Assembly: GCF_030294945.1 (NCBI RefSeq)
Contig: NZ_AP018448.1
Span: 1,178,001-1,242,000 of the forward strand
Reading direction: 5' to 3'
Length of the DNA: 64,000 nt
DNA from: Streptomyces graminofaciens
GTDB taxonomy: Bacteria > Actinomycetota > Actinomycetes > Streptomycetales > Streptomycetaceae
The translations under genes and the position numbers were made by a program. A model generated the notes under the pieces. That model ran no database searches, was not told the DNA's origin, and saw nothing but the letters and a program-made list of their open reading frames with translations. The stretch's first letter is position 1. Each line of letters starts with the position of its first letter. This document shows positions 9,611-18,213 of the stretch, piece after piece.

Positions 9611-10501
9611 ATGTCACGGCCGAACCTGACCACTTCCCTCGCCACCCGGCTGGTGGAGCTCTTCCGCCGCAGTGGCCTCGAGCAGGGCTCGCACGTCACC
9701 GAGCAGTGGGCGGCCGACACTCTGGAGGTCTCCCGTACGCCCGTGCGCAAGGCCATGGTCTTCCTGGCCGAGGTCGGCATCCTGGATCGGGTCCCCAACC
9801 GCGGCTTCTTCCTCGCCCAGGACGTCGGCGCCCTCACCCGGCCCGACCTGAGCGGGGACGCGGACGTGGAACAGACGGCGTACTTCAAGATCGCGGACGA
9901 CCATGTGGGCGGACGCTTCACCGGCTCCTTCACCTCGGCCGACATCGGCCGTCGCTACCGTCTCACCGCGCGCCAGGCGGACCGGGTACTGGCCCGGATG
10001 GAGAGCGAGGACCTCGTACGGCGCAAGGCCGGCGGCCGGGGCTGGGAGTTCCAGCACGTCATGGCCACCGTCGAGGCGCACGCCCAGAGTTACCGCTTCC
10101 GGATGATCGTCGAGCCGGCCGCGCTGCTGGAGCCGGACTTCACCGTGGACGCCGACGCCTTCGCGCAGCACCGGCAGCAGCAGGAGGCCCTGTTGCACGG
10201 GGACATCCTGCTGCTTCCGCGCGCCGAGCTGTTCCAGGTCAACGCCTCGTTCCACGAGATGCTGGTCGGCTGCTCCGGCAATCAGTTCCTGCTTGACGCC
10301 GTACGCCGCCAGAACCGGCTGCGGCGGCTGATCGAGTACCGCCACCAGGTCGACCGCTCCCGCCTGGCCCAGCAGGCACGCGAGCATCTGCGGCTGCTGG
10401 ACCTGGTCGAGAACGGTGACCTGAAGGAGGCCTCGGCCTTTCTGCACGAACACCTCGACAAGGTGCGGTCGATCAAGACCGGTGCAGGACCGGAGGCGTA
10501 G
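9611..10501 (+). CDS. GntR-family transcriptional regulator
   Basis: 296 residues from ATG 9611. The N-terminal winged helix (about 1-70) contains GSHVTEQWAADTLEVSRTPVRKA followed by LAEVGILDRVPNRGFF, the GntR recognition helix and wing. A second DNA-binding-like stretch (about 105-150, LTARQADRVLARMESEDLVRRK) precedes an FCD-like all-helical effector domain with FHEMLVGCSGNQFLLDAVRRQNRLRRLIEY and a final EHLRLLDLVENGDLKEA. FadR/FCD regulators usually bind small organic acids. It is convergent with the EamA gene, 15 bp apart, so its target is not obvious. Confidence 0.88.
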   Translation: MSRPNLTTSLATRLVELFRRSGLEQGSHVTEQWAADTLEVSRTPVRKAMVFLAEVGILDRVPNRGFFLAQDVGALTRPDLSGDADVEQTAYFKIADDHVGGRFTGSFTSADIGRRYRLTARQADRVLARMESEDLVRRKAGGRGWEFQHVMATVEAHAQSYRFRMIVEPAALLEPDFTVDADAFAQHRQQQEALLHGDILLLPRAELFQVNASFHEMLVGCSGNQFLLDAVRRQNRLRRLIEYRHQVDRSRLAQQAREHLRLLDLVENGDLKEASAFLHEHLDKVRSIKTGAGPEA

Positions 10502-10516
10502 TCGGCCGCCCGGTGG

Positions 10517-11479
10517 CTACCGCCTGCTGCGCCTGCCGACCCCGATCGGGGCAGTCAGCAGGATCAGCCCCAGGCCGAGGACGGCCAGGCCGCACCAGGA
10601 CACGGCCGGGAGGCGTTCGCCGAAAACGGTGACGCCCAGGACAGCCGCGACGGCGGGCTCGCCCAGGGTCAGTGACGTGGCCAGCGACGCGTGGGTGCGG
10701 CGCAGTCCCCGCCCGAAGAGCCGGTAGGCCAGGCAGACGGTGAACAGGGCGAGGTACCCGGCCACCGCCGCACCGCGCGCGGTGGCGAGCCAGTGCGTGT
10801 CGACCAGCAGCACGAGCGGCAGGACGAGCAGCCCGGCCGCGCCGAACAGCACACCGATCACCGCGTCGGACGGGTGTCCGCGCGTGATGAGCCTGCCGCT
10901 GATCAAGGCGTAGACGGCGTACGAGAGCCCGCCGCAGACGGCGAGCGCCACGCCCGTCAGATCCGTCGGCGTGGTGTGTCCGGCGAGCCCGGGGCCGAGC
11001 ACCAGCAGGGTGCAGCCCAGGACAGTGGCCGCGGTGGCGCATGTCCAGCGTGCGGTCGGCCTGGCCTGTCCGGTGCTCCAGGCCAGCAGTCCGGCGAAGA
11101 CCGGCGCGCTGCCCAGCGCGATCACGGTGGTCACGGCGACGCCGGTCCGGGCGACGGCGGGGTAGAAGGTGACCGGGTATCCGGCCACCGCCAACGCGCC
11201 GAGGGCCAGCAGCCACAACTCCCCGCGAGTGCAGGCGGCGGGCAGCGAACGGGCGCCTCGGGAGGTGAGGAACAGCAGAAGGCCGCCGAGGCTGAGACCG
11301 GCGCAGCCGATGGCCGCCGCCGGTGCGTCGGTCGGGGCCAGGGAGCCGGCGGCGCCGGTCGTGCCCCACAGCAGGGCTGCGGTGAGGATGGGCGCGGGAC
11401 CGCCGAGGAATCCGGTGCGCGAGGGGCGCCGGCCGGCGGTCGGGCGCGTGAAGGACAAGGGGGAAGTGCGGTTCGGCAC
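10517..11479 (-). CDS. EamA/DMT-family transporter
   Basis: 320 residues from GTG 11479, chosen because GGAAG lies nine bases upstream; a TTG at 11539 would add 20 basic residues. About ten hydrophobic helices in two repeats are visible, beginning APILTAALLWGTTGAAGS and, in the second half, ALAVCGGLSYAVYALISG and SLTLGEPAVAAVLGVTVFGERL. These are the typical EamA repeat signatures of drug/metabolite exporters. Substrate unknown. A small TetR-like remnant with operator-like dyads lies upstream at 11715-11866. Confidence 0.88.
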   Translation of the reverse strand: MPNRTSPLSFTRPTAGRRPSRTGFLGGPAPILTAALLWGTTGAAGSLAPTDAPAAAIGCAGLSLGGLLLFLTSRGARSLPAACTRGELWLLALGALAVAGYPVTFYPAVARTGVAVTTVIALGSAPVFAGLLAWSTGQARPTARWTCATAATVLGCTLLVLGPGLAGHTTPTDLTGVALAVCGGLSYAVYALISGRLITRGHPSDAVIGVLFGAAGLLVLPLVLLVDTHWLATARGAAVAGYLALFTVCLAYRLFGRGLRRTHASLATSLTLGEPAVAAVLGVTVFGERLPAVSWCGLAVLGLGLILLTAPIGVGRRSRR

Positions 11480-11714
11480 AGTCGTGAACTTCCGTCGTCG
11501 AATGCGTCTGGGACTCGGTCCGAAACGGGCGCACGACAACAGCCCCTGACCGCCCTGCGGGTCGGTCGGGGCCGGGGAATCAAGCCGTCAGTGTCTGCGC
11601 CCGGTCAGGCGCAGAGGGGCGGCAGAACGACGTGCCAGTAGGTGTTCACGCCGCGATGCTATCCGGCCGGGACGCGACCGTCGGCGCCGGACCTCACCGA
11701 GGTCGGCGGCCCCT

Positions 11715-11829
11715 TCACTCCCTCCGCCCGGGAGCTCCCGCCCGCAGGCCGTCCATGATGAGGTCCAGGAGGCGGGTGGTCCGGGGCTGCCAGTCCCCTG
11801 CGCGGTCGATCTGCCAGAGGCCGGGGACA
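11715..11829 (-). pseudogene. Possible C-terminal remnant of a TetR-type regulator
   Basis: The minus strand encodes LWQIDRAGDWQPRTTRLL followed by DLIMDGLRAG and a stop at 11715, resembling the last helix of TetR-family regulators. No helix-turn-helix precedes it; the upstream sequence is low-complexity and Arg/Pro-rich. It abuts paired GGACA-N2-TGTCC dyads, as if a deletion had fused operator to gene end. The assignment rests on about 37 residues, so confidence is low. Confidence 0.35.
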
Positions 11830-11866
11830 CCTGTCCGTCGCGTTTCCCGACAGCGGACAGGTGTCC
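11825..11866. promoter_or_regulatory. Paired inverted repeats, operator-like
   Basis: GGACACCTGTCCG at 11825-11837 and CGGACAGGTGTCC at 11854-11866 are exact reverse complements with a 16-nt spacer. Each contains a GGACA-N2-TGTCC dyad, with dyad centres 30 bp (about three helical turns) apart. This looks like a double operator for a TetR-type repressor rather than a terminator. Confidence 0.45.
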
Positions 11867-12350
11867 GCTTGCATTCACGATAGCGGGGCCTGCGGCCGAT
11901 ACGACCGGCCGGTGGAGTGCGCCGCGCCCCATGACGGGCGCCCTGTGGGTACGCCTCGTTCCCCCACGTCTCCTGAGGGAGCCGCCCGATGGCGACCATC
12001 GCCGACGCCGTCGGGCACGCGACCGCCCTACGCCACCGCTCCTTCTCCGACCGCCCCTCCCCGACCGCGCCCCCACGCCGGGCGCTCGTCACGCTTGGCC
12101 TCGGCGCGGGGTCGACCCACCGGGCCGAAGAGGGCCGTGGCCTGCACCGTCGCGGCCGTGAGCGGCAGTGCCCCCTCCCGCCCCTGGCACCGCCCTCGCC
12201 GCCGACCTCGACAGCAGCTGAACCTGGCCGCCCGGGCAGGGCCGGGTGTTCGCCTCGGGCCGGGGGCACTGCGGCGATCGGCATCGCCCTCGACGGGTAC
12301 GGTCGCCTTCCGTGGCGGGTGGCGAGAGGGGCCGAGGGACGCGCGTGTCG
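11867..12350. other. Stretch without a convincing gene
   Basis: Open frames here on both strands are Arg/Pro-rich and lack recognisable domains. A frame beginning MATIADAVGHATALRH at ATG 11989 has a GAGGGAG ribosome-binding candidate but becomes low-complexity after about 20 residues. I read this as non-coding or decayed sequence. Confidence 0.5.
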
Positions 12351-13109
12351 TCAGAGGCCCGCGGATCGGCTCGGTCGGCTCTGGGCACCGCCGGGCACGG
12401 CCGCCACCTGGTCCAGGAACGCGTCCACCAGGTCATGCGCCCGCTGCCGGGAGTCGTCCCGGAGGGCGATGGTGTCGGAAAGGAGCCGGTCGGGGTCGAC
12501 CCCGTTCTCCTCGGCCTGGCGTCGGCCGCCGAGGTCGAGCCACAGGTTCAGGGTCTCCTCGGTGATCTCCGGGTGGAACTGCACGCCCAGCGCCCGGCCG
12601 GTCCGGTACGCCTGTGGCCCGACGGCGCTCCGGGCCAGTTCGACGGCTCCCGGCGGCGTTTCGAAACGGTCGAAGTGCCACTGGAACCACGGGCCGGCCG
12701 GGATGAGTTCCGGTACGTCGGACTCGACCTTCGTCCAGCCGATCTCCGGGCTCGGCGCCCGCTCGACCCGCCCACCGAGGGCGGTCGCCAAGGCCTGGGA
12801 GCCGAAGCAGATGCCGAGGACGGGGATGTCCAGGGTGTGCGCGGTGCGCAGCAGGTCCAGTTCGCCGTCGATCCAGGGGGCGACCGAGCCGCGGTCGTAC
12901 ACGGACCAGGGGGCTCCGAAGGCGACCACGAGGTCGTAGTCGGTGGGGTCCGGGAAGGTGAAGTCGACGGTGGGTGTGCGGTGGCGCTCGGCGGGGACGA
13001 CCGTCAACTCGTCGATCGAGTAGCCGAGTCGGGCGATCCTGTCGCCGATGGGGCCGGACAGGGAGGCGTGGTCGTGCCGGATGAGGAGAGCGCGCGGCGA
13101 AGTCGTCAC
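12351..13109 (-). CDS. Class I glutamine amidotransferase-like protein
   Basis: 252 residues. The triad of class I (GuaA C26-like) amidotransferases is visible: nucleophile Cys in GICFGSQAL, then His and Glu in GVQFHPEIT. DLVVAFGAPWSVYD near the N-terminus matches the usual P-loop-like region. Free-standing members often serve as gamma-glutamyl hydrolases or as GMP-synthase-like proteins of unknown substrate. It starts at ATG 13109, overlapping the LLM gene stop by 4 bp, so the two are translated together. Confidence 0.88.
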   Translation of the reverse strand: MTTSPRALLIRHDHASLSGPIGDRIARLGYSIDELTVVPAERHRTPTVDFTFPDPTDYDLVVAFGAPWSVYDRGSVAPWIDGELDLLRTAHTLDIPVLGICFGSQALATALGGRVERAPSPEIGWTKVESDVPELIPAGPWFQWHFDRFETPPGAVELARSAVGPQAYRTGRALGVQFHPEITEETLNLWLDLGGRRQAEENGVDPDRLLSDTIALRDDSRQRAHDLVDAFLDQVAAVPGGAQSRPSRSAGL

Positions 13110-14044
13110 GCCAGGGCCTCCACTCGTCGTACGACCTCACGGCAGAACGCGCCCACCCCGTGCTGGTCGTCGATGAACTGCGAGGGCTTCACGCAGAAGG
13201 TGGTGAAGCCCTCCGCCAGCTGTTCCGGGATCGACTCCAGCGCCTGGGCGAGGTCCGCGCACGAGGTGTCGTCGGGGAAGACCGCCCGGGTGCCGCCGAT
13301 CATCTCCAGGTCGGCTATGTCCCGCCCGGCGGCCGCCATCGCGTCCGCCAATTTCCGCATCTCATCCGGCGTGGGGCGGCCGAGCGGGTTGAAGGCATGG
13401 CCGTGGCGCACGATGCGGCGGACCATCGCGTCGTGCATGCCCGCCCCGCCGATGCACAGGCGCGGGCCGTCGGGGTGGTACGCCTTGGGCTCGAAGTACA
13501 CGTCCTCGAAGGCGTAGTTCTCGCTCTTGTGCGACACGGGCGAGGGGCCCCACAGCTTCGCCCAGATCTCCAGGTGCTCGTCGAGCAGCTTGCCGCGCTT
13601 GGCGAAGGGGACGCCGAGGGCCGCGTACTCGTCGCGGCTCCAGCTCACATTGGGCAGCACCATCAGCCGGCCCTCGCTCAACAGGTCGAGGGTGCCCAGC
13701 TCGCGGGCGAGCAGCAGGGGGTGGCGCAGTGGCGCGATCACGGCCGAGGCCGCCAGTCGTACGCGTGAGGTGACCGCGGCGATGGAAGCGAGCAGGAGGA
13801 GGGAGTTGGGCCAGGGGGTGTAGGGGTCCTGGTTGCCCGGGAGGGCGTAGTCGCGGGGGTTGCCCATCACGCCGTTGGCGCCCGCGTCGGGGCCGAGCAC
13901 GATGTGCTCGCTGATCATCACGGAGTCGAAGCCGGCGTCCTCGGCCTCACGGGCCCAGCGCACCAGGGCCGGCAGGTCGGCGCGGCCGCCGGTCATCGTC
14001 CAGTTCTCGCTGAGCACGAGTTGCATACGGGGGGCGTTGGTCAT
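13106..14044 (-). CDS. LLM-class flavin/F420-dependent oxidoreductase
   Basis: 312 residues from ATG 14044 (MTNAPRMQLVLSENW); an in-frame ATG at 14068 would add eight residues. The luciferase-like TIM barrel is recognisable from WAREAEDAGFDSVMISEHI, TSRVRLAASAVIAPLRHPLLLARELGTLDLLSEGR and RLCIGGAG. Members use FMN or F420 and oxidise or reduce small organic substrates. It is the first gene of a two-gene operon with the amidotransferase. A 5-4-5 dyad GTTTG-N4-CAAAC lies just upstream at 14072-14085 and could be an operator. Confidence 0.88.
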   Translation of the reverse strand: MTNAPRMQLVLSENWTMTGGRADLPALVRWAREAEDAGFDSVMISEHIVLGPDAGANGVMGNPRDYALPGNQDPYTPWPNSLLLLASIAAVTSRVRLAASAVIAPLRHPLLLARELGTLDLLSEGRLMVLPNVSWSRDEYAALGVPFAKRGKLLDEHLEIWAKLWGPSPVSHKSENYAFEDVYFEPKAYHPDGPRLCIGGAGMHDAMVRRIVRHGHAFNPLGRPTPDEMRKLADAMAAAGRDIADLEMIGGTRAVFPDDTSCADLAQALESIPEQLAEGFTTFCVKPSQFIDDQHGVGAFCREVVRRVEALA

Positions 14045-14330
14045 CGCTGGGCGTACTCCGTTCGCCATCTCGTTTGAGCCCAAACCATAGGTCGGGGGAT
14101 GCCGAACCGGCAAGGCCGAACGGGAACACCGGCGCGCCGGCGTCCGGGCGCCGCTTTGCCGAGTCGAGACGTCGGGGTGGTTGCCGCCACCGGGCGCCTC
14201 GCATAACGTACGGGCCCAAACGAATGACCTCGCACTGCTCGGCGGTGCTCTCCGGAGCCGGCTTCCCCGCAACCGACCGCCCCTCCCCGTTCACTCGCCG
14301 CCCCGCGGCTCCTCCCGGATGGAGCGATCC

Positions 14331-15767
14331 ATGTCGCGCCAGACCGCACCACCCAGCACGGCACCGACCACGCGCGTCTCCGGCACCCTCTCGCTCACCG
14401 ATGTGGTGGCCCAGTCCGTGGGCTTCATGGGCCCGGTCTTCTCGGTCTCCATACTTCTGCCGCAGCTGGTCGGCATCACCACCGCCACCGGCAACGGCGC
14501 GGGCGCCGCCGCCCCGCTCGCCGTGCTCATCGGCACGATCGGCATGCTGGCCATCGGCTGGATCGTCGCCGCCTACGCCCGCCGCATCCACGCCGCCGGA
14601 TCGCTCTACAACTACGTCACCGACGGCTTCGGCGCCCGCCTCGGCGCGGCCGCCGGTTACGTCTACTACCTGGGCGTCCTCGTCCTCGGCGCGGGCATCG
14701 CCGTACTGATCGGCGGCACGCTGTACGACAACCTCAAGGCCGAGTTCGGCTTCGACGCCGTGCCCGTGTGGGCCTGGCAGCTGATCGTCCTGGCGGTTCT
14801 CGTCGCCATCGTGCACATCGGCGTCCAGGTCTCGGTGAAAGTGCAGCTTGCGCTCGCGCTGGTCTCCATGGTGGTCCTGGCCGTCTTCTTCGTGTACATG
14901 ATCATCAAGGTGGGCGGTGACAACAGCCTGACCCCCTTCAAGCCCTCCAGCTCCGCGCAGGGCCTCAGCGGTATCGCCTTCTCGGTGATCTACGGCGTGC
15001 TGCTGTTCACCGGGTTCGAGGCCGCCGCCAACCTGGCCGAGGAGACGGCCGACTCCAAACACTCCATCCCCCGGGCCGTCCTCATCTCCCTCCTCGTCTC
15101 CGCCGCGTTCTTCCTGCTCGGCTGCTACGCCCAGATCGCCGGTTTCCACTTCGACGTGTCCGCGGTCGCGGAGAACGCGGGCGCCCCGCTCGTCGCCCTC
15201 GCCTCGCCGGGCGCGTACGGCGCCACCTGGCTGGCCCGGCTCGTCGAACTGGTCATCCTCCTCGACATGCTGGCCGTCTACATCGGCGTCTCCGTCTCCG
15301 TGACCCGAGGCGTCCTGACGATGGCCCGCGACGGCTGGCTGCCCCGCCCGCTCGCCCGCGTCAGCGCGCGCCGGGGTACACCGATCGGGGGCACGATGGT
15401 GGTCGGCGGCGCGTATCTGCTGATCGTCCTGGTCAGCCAGGCCTTCCCGAAAGCCGTCTCCGTGCCGGGTCTGCCGGACTACTTCAGCTGGTACGCGTGG
15501 CTGTCGGCGTTCGGCATCATCTGTCTGGCCGCGATCTACTTGACCCTGTGTCTGGGCGCCCCGCGCGGGCTGCGCGGCCAGGTCGCCCCCGCCAAGGTGT
15601 GGGCGGCAGCGACCATCGGCGTGGTGATCACCGGCGGGGCCCTCTTCGGAGCCGTCTACCACGTGCCCGCCCCCACCATCTGGGCCGCGTGGGCGGCGAT
15701 CGGCTGGGCGGTGCTCGCGCTGGCGGCCGGGTTCCTGGTCAAGTCGCGTACGGCGGTGGCACGTTGA
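14331..15767 (+). CDS. APC-family amino acid/amine permease
   Basis: 478 residues from ATG 14331, with GGAG eight bases upstream. About twelve hydrophobic helices are visible. The APC superfamily signature is present: LTDVVAQSVGFMGPVFSVS in helix 1, AAGSLYNYVTDGFGARLGAAAGYVYYL, and GFEAAANLAEETADSKHSIPRA in the middle. Such carriers import amino acids or amines by proton symport or exchange. The SDR gene downstream starts on TTG inside its stop (TTGA), so transport and oxidation of a shared substrate is plausible. It is divergent from the LLM operon. Confidence 0.9.
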   Translation: MSRQTAPPSTAPTTRVSGTLSLTDVVAQSVGFMGPVFSVSILLPQLVGITTATGNGAGAAAPLAVLIGTIGMLAIGWIVAAYARRIHAAGSLYNYVTDGFGARLGAAAGYVYYLGVLVLGAGIAVLIGGTLYDNLKAEFGFDAVPVWAWQLIVLAVLVAIVHIGVQVSVKVQLALALVSMVVLAVFFVYMIIKVGGDNSLTPFKPSSSAQGLSGIAFSVIYGVLLFTGFEAAANLAEETADSKHSIPRAVLISLLVSAAFFLLGCYAQIAGFHFDVSAVAENAGAPLVALASPGAYGATWLARLVELVILLDMLAVYIGVSVSVTRGVLTMARDGWLPRPLARVSARRGTPIGGTMVVGGAYLLIVLVSQAFPKAVSVPGLPDYFSWYAWLSAFGIICLAAIYLTLCLGAPRGLRGQVAPAKVWAAATIGVVITGGALFGAVYHVPAPTIWAAWAAIGWAVLALAAGFLVKSRTAVAR

Positions 15768-16561
15768 AGCCCGTCTATCTGGTGGCCGGGGCCAGCAGCG
15801 GCATCGGCGCGGCCGTCGCCGTCCGGGCAGCCGAGGCCGGGGCCCGGGTCGCCGTCTGCGGCCGTCGCCGCGAGGCCCTGACGGCGGTCGCCGACCGCTG
15901 CGGCGCCACCGCGCACGTCGCCGACGTCACCCGGCGCGAGGACGTGGAGCAGCTGATCGACGCGGTCGTACGCGAACACGGCCGCCTCGACGGGGTCGTG
16001 GCGAACGCCGGTGTCATGCGCCCCGGCGGGGTCCTCGACCTGACGCACGACGACTGGGACGCCACCCTGCGCACCAACCTCACCTCCGTCTTCCTGCTCG
16101 CCCGCGCCTCCATCGGCCAACTGATCGCCGCCCGGGGCTCGTTCGTCACGGTCGGCTCGATCGCCGGGCTGCGCGCCCCCACGGGCATGTCCGCCTACGC
16201 CGCCTCCAAGGCGGGCGCGGCGATGCTGACCAGCACCATCGCCGCCGAGTTCGGGCCGCTCGGGGTGCGCGCCAACACCGTCTCCCCCGGCTGGACCCGC
16301 ACCGAGATGGCCGACGAGGAGATGCGCGAGTTCGGCGGCCCGCTCGGCATGGGCGTCGACGAGTCGTACGAGGCGGTCACCGCGCTCGTCCCGCAGCGCC
16401 GGCCGGCCACGGCGGAGGAGATCGCCGACGCGGTGCTGTGGCTGCTGGGCCCGAACTCCTCGTACGTCAACGGCACTACCCTCGTGGTCGACGGGGGAAC
16501 GACGATCGTCGACCCGGGCGCGCTGCCGTTCGACTTCCGCATCACCCCCCGTAAGGACTGA
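15764..16561 (+). CDS. Short-chain dehydrogenase/reductase
   Basis: 265 residues from TTG 15764, overlapping the permease stop by 4 bp. Classical SDR: cofactor motif GASSGIGAA near the N-terminus, NAG in VVANAGVM, catalytic Ser in VGSIAGL, and YAASK (Tyr/Lys). SPGWTRTEM and the DGGTT tail are typical. The basic residues after the first strand (CGRRREAL) suggest NADP(H) preference. Third and fourth genes of this unit are both SDRs, so they may act in sequence on a compound imported by the permease. Confidence 0.9.
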   Translation: MKPVYLVAGASSGIGAAVAVRAAEAGARVAVCGRRREALTAVADRCGATAHVADVTRREDVEQLIDAVVREHGRLDGVVANAGVMRPGGVLDLTHDDWDATLRTNLTSVFLLARASIGQLIAARGSFVTVGSIAGLRAPTGMSAYAASKAGAAMLTSTIAAEFGPLGVRANTVSPGWTRTEMADEEMREFGGPLGMGVDESYEAVTALVPQRRPATAEEIADAVLWLLGPNSSYVNGTTLVVDGGTTIVDPGALPFDFRITPRKD

Positions 16562-16563
16562 GG

Positions 16564-17292
16564 ATGGAACTGAACCTGGCGGGCCGTACGGCCCTGATCA
16601 CCGGCGGCGCGAGCGGTATCGGCCGCGCCGTCGTCACCGCGCTGCTCGACGAGGGCGTACGGGTCGTCGTGCTCGACCGCGCCGAGCGGCCGGCGGACGT
16701 GCCCGAGTCCGTGCGCTGGCACTCGGGGGACGTCACGGACGAGGAGGCGGTCGCGGCGGCCGTGCGGGACAGCGGCGACCTCTCCATCGCCGTGGGCTGC
16801 GCGGGCATCTCCGGGCCCGTGGGCAAGGCGCCCACCGAGATCGGCCGCGACGACTTCGCCCGCACCCTCGACGTGAACCTGACCGGCCAGTTCCTGCTGG
16901 CGAAGCACGCGGCGGCGGCCATGCGGGAGCGCGGCGGGGGCGCGATCGTCTTCCTCGCCTCCGACTCCGGTTTCGTCGCCGCGCCCGGCATGGTCGCGTA
17001 CTGCGCCTCGAAGGGCGGCCTGCTGATGCTGGCCAAGGCCCTGGCGACCGACCTCGCCGACGACGGCATCCGGGTCAACTGCGTGGCCCCGAGCGTCGTC
17101 GACACCCCCATGTCCCGCGCCGACCTCGGCCTGACCGAACAGGGCTTCGACGGCCAGCCCTTCCCCGTGCACCAGCCGGAGGAGGTCGCCGCGGCCGTCT
17201 GCTACCTCGCCTCGGACCTGGCGCGCGGCGTCAACGGCACCACACACGTACTGGACTTCGGGGGCCTGGCGAGGTCGACCTTCCCGGCGTGA
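16564..17292 (+). CDS. Short-chain dehydrogenase/reductase
   Basis: 242 residues, starting 2 bp after the previous stop and preceded by GGACTGAGG. Classical SDR with GGASGIGRA (about 13-21), cofactor-selecting Asp in VVVLDRAE (suggesting NAD), CAGISGP, SDSGF with the catalytic Ser, and YCASK. The C-terminal VNGTTHVLDFGG is the usual 'VNG..l.vDGG' element. It ends convergently with the TetR gene. Confidence 0.9.
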   Translation: MELNLAGRTALITGGASGIGRAVVTALLDEGVRVVVLDRAERPADVPESVRWHSGDVTDEEAVAAAVRDSGDLSIAVGCAGISGPVGKAPTEIGRDDFARTLDVNLTGQFLLAKHAAAAMRERGGGAIVFLASDSGFVAAPGMVAYCASKGGLLMLAKALATDLADDGIRVNCVAPSVVDTPMSRADLGLTEQGFDGQPFPVHQPEEVAAAVCYLASDLARGVNGTTHVLDFGGLARSTFPA

Positions 17293-17406
17293 ACGAGAAG
17301 TCGGGCGCCAGGGGCCGCTGATCACCCGCGAAGGCCGTGTCGAGCTGGTGGTGGAGCGAGTCCAGCCGACCAGGGCCTGCCTCGCGCCCGCCCACGAACC
17401 CGGTCG

Positions 17407-18012
17407 TCAGCCGCCCGGACCCCCGCTGCCCAGCACCAACCGCAGCGTGTCGGTCAGTACCGCCGTGGGCACGGCCGGATCGGCGATCCGCTGGATGCCG
17501 ATCCCGATGCCCAGGCTGAGCAGGGCCAGCGCGGCGGCCTCGGCCGGCATGGCCGGTGAGGTGCCCAACTCGCGGGCCAGGGAGTCGAGGAGCTGGGCCA
17601 GCGCCTCCCGGATCACTCCGACGCGTGCCGTGATCTCGCGTCGGAGCTCCTCGTCATGCCGTGCGGCGGTGAGGAACTCGACCTCCAGCGTCGTCCAGGC
17701 CTCGTCGCCGATGTGGGCCTCGCCCCAGGCCGCGAAGGCCGCGAGGCGGTCGTCGATCCCGGCGTCGCGCAGCACGGCGTCCGCGAGCAGCGTCAACTGT
17801 TCGGCGCGGATGTCGTCGAGGACGGCCAGACACAGATGGCCCTTGCCGCGGAAGTTGGAGTAGACGGCGCCCTTGGAGTAGCCGGCCGCCTCCGCGACCT
17901 GGCTGAGGGACGTGGCGCCGTAACCGTCCCGCAGGAAGAGCTCCCGCGCGGTGGCCACGAGCCGCTCGCGCGTACGTTCCTGGCTCTCGGCCCGGCTGAG
18001 GCGGGCGGCCAT
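17407..18012 (-). CDS. TetR-family transcriptional regulator
   Basis: 201 residues. N-terminal TetR helix-turn-helix is clear: RTRERLVATARELFLRDGYGATSLSQ and VAEAAGYSKGAVYSNFRGK (about 12-55). The C-terminal domain (EVEFLTAARHDEELRREITARVG, AALALLSLGIGIGIQR) resembles the TetR_C_6 type. It is divergent from the patatin/monooxygenase operon, and a GGATAC-N5-GTATCC dyad lies in the shared intergenic region, so it is the likely repressor of that operon and of itself. Confidence 0.92.
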   Translation of the reverse strand: MAARLSRAESQERTRERLVATARELFLRDGYGATSLSQVAEAAGYSKGAVYSNFRGKGHLCLAVLDDIRAEQLTLLADAVLRDAGIDDRLAAFAAWGEAHIGDEAWTTLEVEFLTAARHDEELRREITARVGVIREALAQLLDSLARELGTSPAMPAEAAALALLSLGIGIGIQRIADPAVPTAVLTDTLRLVLGSGGPGG

Positions 18013-18160
18013 GTCCCGCTCCCTTCCCTGTTCCCTGCGCGGCTTCCCCGAGAAGTCTTCGTTCCACGTGACTTGCCCGAGGGAGCTTCGCTCTCCGTGA
18101 CCGGCTGCCCCGGGGAAGTCCTTCGGATCTTATCTCCGTCGCGGGCTGCCACCTACATTC

Positions 18161-18194
18161 GGATACCGCTAGTATCCCGATTCCATTGGTATCC
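18161..18194. promoter_or_regulatory. Probable TetR operator
   Basis: GGATAC (18161-18166), a 5-nt spacer and GTATCC (18172-18177) form a perfect dyad. A further GTATCC half-site sits 17 bp downstream (18189-18194). It lies between the divergent TetR gene (start 18012) and the patatin gene (start 18214). Confidence 0.6.
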
Positions 18195-18213
18195 CGAGCA
18201 GCCGGAGAACTCC

